The notes below the pieces were generated by a model. That model had not been told where the DNA came from and made no database searches. It worked only from the letters and a program-made list of their open reading frames with translations. From Streptomyces luteogriseus (GTDB taxonomy: Bacteria > Actinomycetota > Actinomycetes > Streptomycetales > Streptomycetaceae), in the NCBI RefSeq assembly GCF_014205055.1, contig NZ_JACHMS010000001.1, positions 1,984,001 to 2,048,000 on the forward strand: DNA of 64,000 nt, in the 5' to 3' direction. The translations under genes and the position numbers were made by a program. This document shows positions 25,748-33,890 of this stretch, piece by piece (the first letter of the stretch is position 1; each line of letters opens with the position of its first letter).

Positions 25748-26979
25748 GCCCGGCTCCTCTCCCCCACCGGAGCGGCGGTCTCGGGGGCGGGGCTCGCTGG
25801 CAGGGCGCCGCGCCGGTGCAGCCAGGCCACGCCGAGCGCGGAGGCGAGGCCGAAGAGTGCGCAGCACGCCCAGGGCAGCCACGCGGCGCTCTGTTCGCCG
25901 GTGTCCATGGCCCAGCCGACGGCGGCGTTGCCGACGGCCGCCGCGACGCCGGAGACGACGTAGAAGATGCCGAAGTAGGTGCCGGTCAGTCCGGGGCGGC
26001 CGAAGCCGGGGATCAGCTCCATCACGAACGGCTGGGCGACCATCACGCCGGTGTAGAGCAGCAGGGCTCCGGCCAGCACGGGCACGAGGCCCGGCAGGAG
26101 GGCCGGTGGGAGGAAGGCAAGTCCCATCACCGTGAGGCCGACGACGATCCAACGTCCCCTGCTGCCACGGGTTTTGAGGCTCCTCGTGATCCTCAGCTGG
26201 AGCGCCAGGTTGGCCACCGTGCCGACGAGGAAGACGAGGCCCGCCGCGCCGTCCCAGCCGGTGGCGTCCCTCGCCCCGTCCGGCAGCAGCAGATACAGCT
26301 GGTTCTCCAGGGTGAACATGCCGACCATGGCGAGCGCGAAGGCGAGGAAGGCCCGGTTGCCGAGCACCTCCCGCCAGTCCCCGAGGAGGCCGGTGCCGCT
26401 GGGCTCGGCCCTGCGCGCGGGCAGGACGAGGGCCTGTGCCACGGTGAGCACCGCGAAGATCCCGGCGGCGGTCAGCGCGGACGTACGGAAGTCGACGAGC
26501 AGCAGCGCGCTGCCGAGGAGCGGCCCGACGAGTGCGCCGGTGGTGGCGAAGACGTTGAACAGGGCGAAGGCCTCCGCCCTGCGCTCCCCCGCCTCCTGCG
26601 CGAGATACGCCCGCACCGCCGGGTTGAACAGGGCTCCGGCGACTCCGCTGAGCACGGAGGCGGCCAGCAGCACCACGAGGCCGTCGCCGAGTGCGAACAG
26701 TGCGAAGCCGAGGGTGCGCAGGGCGCATCCGGCGATGATGACGCCGCGTGCGCCGAGCCGGTCGGAGGCGGAGCCGCCGATGATGAACAGGCCCTGCTGG
26801 CTGAGGTTGCGGACGCCGAGGACGACGCCGACGACGGCAGCGGACAGGCCGAGGTTCTCGGTGAGGTGGGTGGCGAGGTAGGGGATGAGCAGGTAGAAGC
26901 CGGTGTTGACGCCGAGTTGGTTGACCAGCAGGAGGCGGACCGCGAGCGGGAAGCGCCGTATCTCATGCCACGTCTTCAC
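25744..26979 (-). CDS. MFS transporter, probable metallophore exporter
   Basis: A 411-residue 12-helix major facilitator. GVRNLSQQGLFIIGGSASDRLGARG near residues 54-79 is motif A of drug/metabolite exporters of the DHA1 type. There is no signal peptide. The GTG start at 26979 overlaps the enolase-family gene by 17 bp. Sitting between biosynthetic genes and the importer, it most probably exports the finished product. MFS exporters do the same job in staphylopine and siderophore systems. Confidence 0.88.
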   Translation of the reverse strand: MKTWHEIRRFPLAVRLLLVNQLGVNTGFYLLIPYLATHLTENLGLSAAVVGVVLGVRNLSQQGLFIIGGSASDRLGARGVIIAGCALRTLGFALFALGDGLVVLLAASVLSGVAGALFNPAVRAYLAQEAGERRAEAFALFNVFATTGALVGPLLGSALLLVDFRTSALTAAGIFAVLTVAQALVLPARRAEPSGTGLLGDWREVLGNRAFLAFALAMVGMFTLENQLYLLLPDGARDATGWDGAAGLVFLVGTVANLALQLRITRSLKTRGSRGRWIVVGLTVMGLAFLPPALLPGLVPVLAGALLLYTGVMVAQPFVMELIPGFGRPGLTGTYFGIFYVVSGVAAAVGNAAVGWAMDTGEQSAAWLPWACCALFGLASALGVAWLHRRGALPASPAPETAAPVGERSRA

Positions 26980-28015
26980 GCGCTGCCACCTCCTCGATGC
27001 CCAGCCCGGGCCGGTCGCTCGCCCGTACGACGCCGTCGGTGCCGCCGATCCCGGACCAGGGGTCGTGGGCGAGCAGCAGGTGCCCGTCGAGGTCGGCCCA
27101 GCGGGCCCGGTCGGCGAGGTGGACGGCGGGGGCGAGACCGAGGGTGCTGGCGGTGAGGCAGCCGAGCATCAGCTCGGTGCCGCTGCCCTCGATCGCGTCG
27201 CGGATGCGCAGGGCCGCGTGCACGCCGCCGCACTTGGCGAGCTTGACGTTGACGCCGTGGACCCGTCCGGCGAGGCGGCGGACGTCCGCCAGGCCGACGG
27301 CGTCCTCGTCGGCGATGACGGGCAGCGGCGCGCGCTCCGCGAGGGCGCCCAGGGCGTCCGGGTCACCGGGGGCGAGGGGCTGCTCGACGGCTTCCACGCC
27401 GAGGGCGGCGAAGCGTGGCAGCAGCGCGTCCGCCTGCGCCACGGACCAGGCGCCGTTCGGGTCGAGGAGCAGCCGGGCCCGGGGGGCGGCGTCGCGGATG
27501 ACGCGGACGCGTTCGAGGTCGTCCTCGGGGTCGGGGGTGCCCGCCTTGACCTTGATGATCTCGAAGCCGTTCGCGGCAAGGTGCCGCGCCTGGGCCGCCG
27601 CCCGGGCCGGGGTGGTGATGCCGAGGGTGCGGGCGGTGGCCGCGGCCGGCGGTGCGGCGGCTCCGAGGAGGCGGTGCACGGGGACGCCGGCGCGCTTGCC
27701 GGCCAGGTCGAGCAGCGCCGACTCGACGGCGGCGGTCACGGCGGGCGGCAGGTCACCGTCGGGCCACCGCCCCGCCCGCAGGGCCTCCAGGGCACTCTCC
27801 GGGTCGGGGAAACGGCTCAGGTCCACGGCGCTGAGGAGCCGTAGGAGTGTCGCGGTGCCGAGTCCGTAGTAGACGCTGGTGACGGCCTCGCCGTGGCCGC
27901 GCAGCCCGTCGTGCTCGACGGTCAGCCACACGGCGTCGCGGGCGGCCATGGTGGAGCGGGAGATGCGCAGCGGCTCGGCGAGTGCGAGGCGTACGGTGCG
28001 CAGGGTGGACTTCAC
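26963..28015 (-). CDS. Enolase-superfamily enzyme (dipeptide-epimerase / muconate-cycloisomerase type)
   Basis: A 350-residue enolase-superfamily protein of the MLE/AE-epimerase subgroup. It keeps the K-x-K base pair (K155, K157 in IIKVKAG), metal ligands D185 (LLDPNGAW), E211 (EQP) and D236 (ADED), and the second catalytic Lys in NVKLAKCGG (K261). This set supports proton abstraction and return at an alpha carbon, hence L-Ala-D/L-Glu-type dipeptide epimerisation or amino-acid racemisation. In this operon it probably sets the stereochemistry of an amino-acid-derived product. GTG start overlapping the PLP enzyme stop. Confidence 0.88.
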   Translation of the reverse strand: MKSTLRTVRLALAEPLRISRSTMAARDAVWLTVEHDGLRGHGEAVTSVYYGLGTATLLRLLSAVDLSRFPDPESALEALRAGRWPDGDLPPAVTAAVESALLDLAGKRAGVPVHRLLGAAAPPAAATARTLGITTPARAAAQARHLAANGFEIIKVKAGTPDPEDDLERVRVIRDAAPRARLLLDPNGAWSVAQADALLPRFAALGVEAVEQPLAPGDPDALGALAERAPLPVIADEDAVGLADVRRLAGRVHGVNVKLAKCGGVHAALRIRDAIEGSGTELMLGCLTASTLGLAPAVHLADRARWADLDGHLLLAHDPWSGIGGTDGVVRASDRPGLGIEEVAAREDVA

Positions 28016-29103
28016 GGGCTCTCTTCCTGGACGGCGACGGGGCCGGCGAGCGGGTCGCTGACGCGGGTGCAGCGGGCCCAGCCGGTGGCCTCCGCCGCGT
28101 ACGGGTGCGGGATCTCGACGGGCCGGGTCGCGGCGGCCGACGGGTCGACGCCGTGCGCGGTGGTGAAGTCGTCGTCGTAGACGGTGCCGAGGTAGCGGTG
28201 CGGGCCGTCGGGGAAGACGGTGGCGACGATCGCCCCGGGGTGGACGCGGGCCGCCCAGGCGGCGACCCGGGCGGCGGCGCCGGTGCTCCAGCCGCCGCTG
28301 ACGAACGCGCCGCGCGCCAGCCGGCGGCAGCTGTCGACGGCCTCGGCGGGGCCGACCCAGTGGACCTCGTCGAAGGCGTCGTAGGTGACGTTGCGGGGGT
28401 GGATGCTGCTGCCCAGGCCGCGCATCAGCCGGGGCCGGGCGGGCTGGCCGAAGATGGTGGAGCCGGTGGCGTCGACGCCGACGAGGCGCAGGGCGGGCCA
28501 GTGCCGGCGCAGCGGTCCGATGAGGCCGGCGCTGTGGCCGCCGGTGCCGACGCTGCACACCAGGATGTCGAGGTGGTCGAGCTGCACGGCGAGTTCGGCG
28601 GCCAGGGAGGCGTAGCCGGCGGTGTTGTCGGGGTTGTTGTACTGGTCGGGCCAGTAGGCGCCGGGCAGGTCGGCGAGCAGTTCGCGCAGCAGGGTGAGGC
28701 GGGCGGCCTGCCAGCCGCCCTGCACCGCCGGACGGTCGGCGATCTCCAGTCGCACCCCGTGCGAGCGCAGCAACTGGCGCATGGAGGGCTCCAGTTCACG
28801 GTCGCCGACCAGCACGATCGGATGACCGAGGGCCTGTCCGGCGAAGGCGAGACCGATGCCGAGCGTGCCGGAGGTGGACTCCACGACCGGGGCGCCGGGC
28901 AGCAGTTCACCGCGCTCGCGGGCGCCCAGCAGCATCGACACGGCGGCCCGTGCCTTCATCCCGCCGGCCGCGAGTCCTTCGAGCTTGGCCCAGAAGCCGG
29001 GGTGCGGGCCCGGCAGGTCGGCGGCGATCCGGGCCAGCGGGGTTCCGCCGACGAGGGAGAGCAGCTCCCGTCGCGCGTCCGGGAGGCTCGCGGTGACGCT
29101 CAT
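28012..29103 (-). CDS. PLP-dependent cysteine-synthase-family enzyme
   Basis: A 363-residue fold-type II PLP enzyme (CysK/SbnA/cystathionine-beta-synthase family). The PLP Schiff-base lysine should be K50 in LEGLAAGGMKARAA, replacing the usual N-P-x-G-S-x-K-D-R. The substrate loop is STSGTLGIG (76-84), where CysK has S-x-G-N-T-G, and the phosphate cup is VGTGGHSAG. Departure from the CysK signatures argues against housekeeping cysteine synthesis and towards beta-replacement with another nucleophile, as SbnA does when making a 2,3-diaminopropionate precursor. No SbnB-like dehydrogenase is present in the operon. Start overlaps the DUF364 stop by 4 bp. Confidence 0.88.
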   Translation of the reverse strand: MSVTASLPDARRELLSLVGGTPLARIAADLPGPHPGFWAKLEGLAAGGMKARAAVSMLLGARERGELLPGAPVVESTSGTLGIGLAFAGQALGHPIVLVGDRELEPSMRQLLRSHGVRLEIADRPAVQGGWQAARLTLLRELLADLPGAYWPDQYNNPDNTAGYASLAAELAVQLDHLDILVCSVGTGGHSAGLIGPLRRHWPALRLVGVDATGSTIFGQPARPRLMRGLGSSIHPRNVTYDAFDEVHWVGPAEAVDSCRRLARGAFVSGGWSTGAAARVAAWAARVHPGAIVATVFPDGPHRYLGTVYDDDFTTAHGVDPSAAATRPVEIPHPYAAEATGWARCTRVSDPLAGPVAVQEESP

Positions 29104-29936
29104 CGTCCGCCTCCCGGACAGGAGCCGTCGTAGCGGTGGACGACGCCGGGGCCGCCGTCGAGCCAGAAGAACGGGTACGGCTCGGCGCACACCGCGCTGA
29201 CGCCCTGCCCGAGGAAGCGGGGCAGGACGGCGCTGCCGGTCTGGGCGAACATCACGAGCTGCTTGCCGTGTGCGAGCGCGTGCCGCCGCAGGGGTTCGAA
29301 GGTGCCGTTGCCCAGGGTCATGCCGGAGACGAGCAGCGCGTCGCACCGGTCGGCCGCGGCGAGCGCGTCGGGCAGGACCGGCTCGCCCCACTCGGTCGCG
29401 CCGCCCTTGAGGTCGCAGGGGACGTAGCGCAGTCCGCGCGAACGCAGTGCTTCCAGCAGGGAGTTCACCACCCCGACGACGAGGACCGTGGCGCCGGGCG
29501 GCAGGTCGAGCAGGGCGGCGACGGCCTTCGCCCGGGCCCGGGACTTCTCCAGCGAGGAACCGGCGGGCAGCGGCACGGGCGTGGCCCCGTGGTCCGGAGT
29601 GTGCGGCATGACGTGCATCAGGTAGGCGTCGAGGGCCGCCACCCGGACCGGCAGCAGCGGGTGTTCCAGCAGGCGGGCCACGTCCGCGCCCGCGCACTCC
29701 TCGACCGCGCTGTCCGGCAGGTGTCCCGGTTCGACGGCGCAGGAGCCGACGGCCTCGGCCAGGCGCAGGCTCAGGACCTCGTTGCGGTAGCCGGTGCCGC
29801 GCCCCTCGTGCCGGACGGCCTGCCGGGTGGTGAAGGCGACGGCGATGCGGAGGGCGGCGGGGTCGGGCCCGAAGGACCCCGTACGCACCCGCTGCACCAG
29901 GTCGTCGTGCGATGTGGCGGTGAGGGCGCTGGTCAT
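29100..29936 (-). CDS. DUF364 (with DUF4213-like N-terminus) protein, putative heavy-metal chelation
   Basis: A 278-residue protein. The N-terminal half (about residues 30-110, VAFTTRQAVRHEGRGTGYRN...) looks like the enolase-N-like DUF4213 fold. The C-terminal half is a Rossmann-like domain (TVLVVGVVNSLLEALRSRG...LLVSGMTLGNGTFEPLRRHA...FAQTGSAVLPRFLGQGV) of DUF364, described in Pfam as a putative heavy-metal chelation domain. Its biochemical role is undetermined. Location between the ATP-grasp ligase and the PLP enzyme, under a Zur-like box, supports a metal- or metallophore-related function. Coupled at both ends by ATGA overlaps. Confidence 0.82.
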   Translation of the reverse strand: MTSALTATSHDDLVQRVRTGSFGPDPAALRIAVAFTTRQAVRHEGRGTGYRNEVLSLRLAEAVGSCAVEPGHLPDSAVEECAGADVARLLEHPLLPVRVAALDAYLMHVMPHTPDHGATPVPLPAGSSLEKSRARAKAVAALLDLPPGATVLVVGVVNSLLEALRSRGLRYVPCDLKGGATEWGEPVLPDALAAADRCDALLVSGMTLGNGTFEPLRRHALAHGKQLVMFAQTGSAVLPRFLGQGVSAVCAEPYPFFWLDGGPGVVHRYDGSCPGGGR

Positions 29937-31189
29937 CGGATCACCAGTCCCGCCCGCAGTCCGTCCAGCAGTGTCTCGACGCGTGCGCGGGCGCCGGGCC
30001 CGTCGGGGTCGCCGGCCATGACGTGCCCCAGGTACTCGTTGTTGCTGCCCGCGGCCTTCACGGCTCTGCCGGGCTCGGCGAGTTGCACCTCCAGCACCCC
30101 GGGCAGTTCGCGCAGTCCGTCGCCGTCGAGCGCTTCGAGGGTGCCCGAGACGCCGGGCACGAGGAAGCCGATGGCGGCGCTGCGCAGCCCGGTGTCCGTG
30201 CGCCGCAGGTCGGGCGCGCGGCCCAGGGCGACGTCCACGAAGGCGGCGGCGAGGTCGATGCCGGTGACGTGCCGTACGAGCTCGGTGATGCGGTTCCCGG
30301 CGGGGCGTGGGTTGACCTCGACCACGCGTGGCCCGGCGGAGGTCAGCTTGATCTCCGTGTGCGCCACGACCCCGTCGGTCAGCCCGAGGGCCTTGAGCGC
30401 GGCCAGGGCGGTCTGCTCGGCGGCCTCGGCGTCGGCGGAGGTGAGGGCGGCCGGGAACATGTGCCCGGTCTCGACGAAGGCGGGCGCCCCGCCCACGCTC
30501 TTGTCGGTCACGCCGACGACATGGACGGCGCCCGCGTACGAGACGGTCTCGACGCTCACCTCGGGCCCGTCCAGCAGCTCTTCGAGCAGCACCACGGGCG
30601 TACGCCGCTGGCCGCGGGCGTTGACCGGGAAGGCGGACAGCGCCCGGCAGGCGGCGGCCAGTTCGGCCTCGTCGTCCACCCGGCGCACGTACATGCCCGC
30701 GCACAGGTCGACCGGCTTGACGACCAGCGGATAGCCGATGTCCCGCGCGGCCCGGGCGATGTCGGTCCACTCCTGCCGCACGGCGAAGCGCGGTCCCGGG
30801 ACCCCGGCGTCGTCGAGGACGCGGCGGGTGGAGTCCTTGCGGCAGGCGTCGCCGACCGCCTCCGGCCCCGGGCCCGGCAGGCCGAGGCGGCCCGCGATCC
30901 GGGCCACGGCCGGCAGGTAGTAGTCGCAGCTCGTGACGACCCCGTCGAAGCCGAGCACCGCGTGCAGCCGTTCGACCTCGGGCAGCAGCGCCTCGATGTC
31001 GTTGGTGTCGGCCGTGATGATGTGGCGGGCCCCGAGCAGCGGATGGGCGGTCCCCTCCGGCGCCGAGCGCAGATAGTGGTGCAGGTCGCGGGTGAGGAAC
31101 GTGAACGCGTGCCCGTTCTCCCGGATCGCCCTCGGCAGTAGCCGGCTCATGGACCCGACCCAGCTCTCGACCACCAACAGATGAGCCAC
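29933..31189 (-). CDS. ATP-grasp carboxylate-amine ligase
   Basis: A 418-residue ATP-grasp enzyme. The preATP region covers about 1-115, the ATP-binding region contains GYPLVVKPVDLCAGMYVRRV, and the metal/phosphate site is TEIKLTSAGPRVVEVNPRPAG near 280-300. Such ligases join amino acids through acyl-phosphate intermediates and are used for dipeptide antibiotics and small amino-acid natural products. First gene of the ten-gene operon. The GTG start at 31189 has GGGGGAG close upstream, and the candidate promoter with a Zur-like box is about 90 bp before it. Substrates unknown. Confidence 0.88.
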   Translation of the reverse strand: MAHLLVVESWVGSMSRLLPRAIRENGHAFTFLTRDLHHYLRSAPEGTAHPLLGARHIITADTNDIEALLPEVERLHAVLGFDGVVTSCDYYLPAVARIAGRLGLPGPGPEAVGDACRKDSTRRVLDDAGVPGPRFAVRQEWTDIARAARDIGYPLVVKPVDLCAGMYVRRVDDEAELAAACRALSAFPVNARGQRRTPVVLLEELLDGPEVSVETVSYAGAVHVVGVTDKSVGGAPAFVETGHMFPAALTSADAEAAEQTALAALKALGLTDGVVAHTEIKLTSAGPRVVEVNPRPAGNRITELVRHVTGIDLAAAFVDVALGRAPDLRRTDTGLRSAAIGFLVPGVSGTLEALDGDGLRELPGVLEVQLAEPGRAVKAAGSNNEYLGHVMAGDPDGPGARARVETLLDGLRAGLVIR

Positions 31190-31276
31190 AACTCCCCCTT
31201 TCTTGCGATGAGTTCGAGGCGTGCGGGCAGCCCGGCGAGCCCTCCGGGGGGAGGGCGCCGGGTGTTGCCGCTGGAG

Positions 31277-31305
31277 ACGTTATCGATAATCATTTTCATT
31301 GTCAT
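31277..31305 (-). promoter_or_regulatory. Zur/Fur-type box in the promoter of the metallophore operon
   Basis: On the minus strand TGAAAATGATTATCG (31298-31284) matches 13 of 15 positions of the S. coelicolor Zur consensus as I recall it, TGAAAATGATTTTCA. Read on plus, GATAATCATTTTCATTGTC (31285-31303) also matches a Fur-type 19-mer at 15 of 19. A minus-strand promoter fits exactly around it: -35 ATGACA (31305-31300), 17-bp spacer (31299-31283) filled by the box, and -10 TAACGT (31282-31277). Bound repressor would block RNA polymerase. The box also lies 34 bp before the divergent hydrolase start. Zinc (Zur) fits better than iron, as Streptomyces iron control uses DmdR/IdeR boxes of a different sequence. 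Confidence 0.75.
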
Positions 31306-31336
31306 CTGCTTGAGCGAAGATCCTTCTGGAGCACCC

Positions 31337-32818
31337 TTGACCCGCCCCGGACGCCGCACCGCCCTCCTGTGCGCCCTCGCGGCCGCCACCGCCCTCCTCC
31401 CCGCCGCCCCCGTCCGGGCGGCCGAGGCGCCCCCGCCCCTGCGCTTCGCCGACTGCCCGGACTCCGTCCCCCGGCCGGCCGCGCCGGAGCGCGTCGAGTG
31501 CGGGCGGCTCTCCTTGCCGCTGGACCGGCACCATCCGTCCGGGCCGCACATCGAGGTGGCGGTCTCCCGGGTGCGTGCCTCGGGCACTCCTGCCGAACGG
31601 CGCGGCATCCTGCTGGTCAACCCGGGCGGTCCGGGCGGCTCCGGACTCCCCTACGCGGTCACCAAGCGGGCGAAGCTCCCCGAGCGCGTGCGCCGCGCCT
31701 ACGACGTCATCGGCTTCGACCCGCGCGGCGTCGGCCGGAGCACCCCCGTGACCTGTGGTCCCATGGGCGGCCTCTTCGACAGCCCGGGCAGCGACCCGGT
31801 GCCGGCCGGTCCCCCGGCGGAGCGGGCCTACCTGAGATCCCTGCGGTCCATGGCCGACGACTGCGCCCGCCACGCGGGCCGCCTGCTGCCCCATCTGTCC
31901 ACCGAGCAGACCGCGTACGACATGGACGCGATACGCGCGGCCCTCGGCGAAGCGCGGGCGAGCTTCCTCGGCGTCTCCTACGGCAGTTACCTGGGCGCCG
32001 CCTACACCGCGCTGTTCCCGCACCGCGTCGGCCGCATGGTGCTGGACAGCGTGGTCGGCCCCGGGGACTGGTACGACTTCGACGTGCTCCAGAGCCGGGC
32101 ACTGCTACGTCAGCGCGACATCTTCTTCGCCTGGGCCGCGGGGCACTACGGCCTGGGAGGCACGCCCGCCGAGGTGCGGGCGTCCTATCTGCGGGTGCGC
32201 GCGGGGCTTGCCGCGCGGCCGGTGGCGGGATTCGGACCGGCGGAGTTCGACCGGGCGGTGTACCGCGCCCTGGGCCGCACGGAACGCTGGGCGCCTCTCG
32301 CGGGCGGGCTGCGCGGCTACCTGACCGACGGCGGCGTCGGCACCCTGCGCCCGGCCGGCCCGTTCGACAGCCCGGAGTCCCGCACCTACGAGGCGGCGAA
32401 CCGCATCGTCAAGTGCGCCGACGGGCCGGCTCCCGATCGCCGCGACGTCGTCACGGACATCCGCCGCACGCGCGGCCTCGACCCGCAGCCGGTCCTGACC
32501 GGCATGGAGGCGAGCACCTGCGCCTTCTGGCACCATCGGCCCGCCCACCGCACCCCGCTGGGCAGTCCGCAGGCCCCGCCGGTCCTCCTCGTCGCCTCGG
32601 CGCACGACCCCGTCACGCCCGTCGAGGGGGCCCGCTCCCTGCGGCGCCTGCTCCCCGGCTCACGTGTGGTCGTCCTCGACGACGACTACTCCCACGGCGT
32701 GTTCGCGAGCCGCGGCAACGCGTGCGTGGACGACACCGTGGCGGCGTATCTGGTCGACGGGACGGCACCCACCGCGGAGGTGAGGTGCCCGGGGCCGGGC
32801 CTGCCGGCGCCGGAGTGA
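31337..32818 (+). CDS. Secreted tripeptidyl-aminopeptidase-like alpha/beta-hydrolase
   Basis: A 493-residue hydrolase with a Sec signal (RRTALLCALAAATALLPAAPVRA). An N-terminal catalytic alpha/beta-hydrolase domain carries the oxyanion segment LVNPGGPGGSG, nucleophile Ser214 in GVSYGSYLG, and the acid/base Asp and His in SAHDPVTP and DDYSHGVF of the C-terminal TAP-like domain. Family members (SlpD/SlpE/Tap of Streptomyces) remove N-terminal peptides outside the cell. The start is the TTG at 31337, with CTGGAG 5 bp before it. The frame stays open to 31181, but that would read through the Zur-like box. It diverges from the metallophore operon and may share its control. Confidence 0.88.
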   Translation: MTRPGRRTALLCALAAATALLPAAPVRAAEAPPPLRFADCPDSVPRPAAPERVECGRLSLPLDRHHPSGPHIEVAVSRVRASGTPAERRGILLVNPGGPGGSGLPYAVTKRAKLPERVRRAYDVIGFDPRGVGRSTPVTCGPMGGLFDSPGSDPVPAGPPAERAYLRSLRSMADDCARHAGRLLPHLSTEQTAYDMDAIRAALGEARASFLGVSYGSYLGAAYTALFPHRVGRMVLDSVVGPGDWYDFDVLQSRALLRQRDIFFAWAAGHYGLGGTPAEVRASYLRVRAGLAARPVAGFGPAEFDRAVYRALGRTERWAPLAGGLRGYLTDGGVGTLRPAGPFDSPESRTYEAANRIVKCADGPAPDRRDVVTDIRRTRGLDPQPVLTGMEASTCAFWHHRPAHRTPLGSPQAPPVLLVASAHDPVTPVEGARSLRRLLPGSRVVVLDDDYSHGVFASRGNACVDDTVAAYLVDGTAPTAEVRCPGPGLPAPE

Positions 32819-32828
32819 CCTCCGGTGC

Positions 32829-33890
32829 TCAGGTCTCCTTCCAGACGAGCACGGTCAGGACGGCGCTCGCGACGGTGACCGGCACCGCGGCCTGGTTCAG
32901 CAGCCGTACCCGCATGCTGCGGCCCGACGCGATCCGCTTCGTCAGGGGCAGGACCGCGAAGGTGCCACCGCCCGTCCCGACGATCTCGTGGATCGGGTGG
33001 TCCGCGCGGTGCTGGTCGCCCTGGTACTCCGACATGCGCGCCTGGACGACGGCGCCCGCCGGGAGGCCGTCGATGTGGAGGCCGAGCGTTCCGCTGAAGC
33101 GGGCCGGACCGCGGGCGAAGACGCTTCCGCCGGTGGCGTGGTCGCCGGTCTCGTCGGTCCACTCCGCGGTGAACTCGACCGAGTCCCAGGCGCCGGGCGC
33201 GAGTTGGTACCGCGCCGTGACACCGAGATTGACGTACTGGGGCATGGGGTCCTCTCCTTCCCACCGGCCCGCGGGGTGGGCCAGGGCATCGGCGACGTCA
33301 CGGCGGAAGCCGGCCATGTCGAATCCGCGCGGGTCGACCTTCCAGTCGCTCCATTCCAGATGGCCGATGGCGCTCTTGGGGCCCCAGCCGTGGGCGCGGC
33401 AGATCGCGGCGGTGGCCTTGACCATCGCGAGGTACTGGGCGGGCGGCCACGGGTCCTTGCCGTCGCCCTTGTTCTCGCACTCCCAGCCGTAGAACCGGGC
33501 GTTGCCGTCGACCGCGCCGGCCGAGCCGTCGTGCTCGTGTGTCGGGGGCGGATACGTGCCGTACGACTCGCCGATGACGGCGTTGAGCACGTCGCCATCG
33601 CCGCCGCCGGCATGGTTGGCCCGGCCGTTGCCCGTGAGGTGGACGACGCCGTCCTTGGTGATGCAGCCGGTCGCGAGCGGGCCGGGCAGGGCGCTGTGAC
33701 CGTTGAAGATCAGCCCGACGACGTTCGTACCGGGTCCGGTGACGGTGTGGTGGATCACCACTCCGTGGACGGGGCCCCAAGGGCCTTTGTGGTTGCGGTT
33801 GTTGGTGCGCCAGCCGGCGACTTCGTGGACGGCGCAGCCCTCGGCCTTCAATGCGGCGACGAGCCGGGCGGCGGTGAGCGGGGTGGCCAT
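32829..33890 (-). CDS. N-acetylmuramoyl-L-alanine amidase (Amidase_2/PGRP)
   Basis: A 353-residue enzyme cutting the MurNAc-L-Ala bond of peptidoglycan. The zinc-amidase domain spans about 40-210, with VVIHHTVTGPGTN (H47/H48), GNGRANHAG, YGWECENKGDG and the late IGHLEWSDWKVDPRGFD. A C-terminal beta-rich domain of about 120 residues (PQYVNLGVTARYQLAPGAW...) probably binds wall polymer. There is no signal peptide, as in phage or phage-derived endolysins, but no holin or phage gene is near. It ends 10 bp from the convergent hydrolase. Confidence 0.88.
   Translation of the reverse strand: MATPLTAARLVAALKAEGCAVHEVAGWRTNNRNHKGPWGPVHGVVIHHTVTGPGTNVVGLIFNGHSALPGPLATGCITKDGVVHLTGNGRANHAGGGDGDVLNAVIGESYGTYPPPTHEHDGSAGAVDGNARFYGWECENKGDGKDPWPPAQYLAMVKATAAICRAHGWGPKSAIGHLEWSDWKVDPRGFDMAGFRRDVADALAHPAGRWEGEDPMPQYVNLGVTARYQLAPGAWDSVEFTAEWTDETGDHATGGSVFARGPARFSGTLGLHIDGLPAGAVVQARMSEYQGDQHRADHPIHEIVGTGGGTFAVLPLTKRIASGRSMRVRLLNQAAVPVTVASAVLTVLVWKET

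Noticed and set aside
31285..31303. Iron (Fur) box reading
   Set aside because: It matches the E. coli Fur 19-mer at 15/19, but Streptomyces iron regulation runs through DmdR/IdeR with TTAGGTTAGGCTAACCTAA-type boxes, and the Zur 15-mer match is better. Nur or another Fur-family protein remains possible.
32829..33890. Prophage remnant suggested by a signal-less amidase
   Set aside because: No integrase, holin, structural gene or attachment repeat nearby; such amidases also occur alone on Streptomyces chromosomes.
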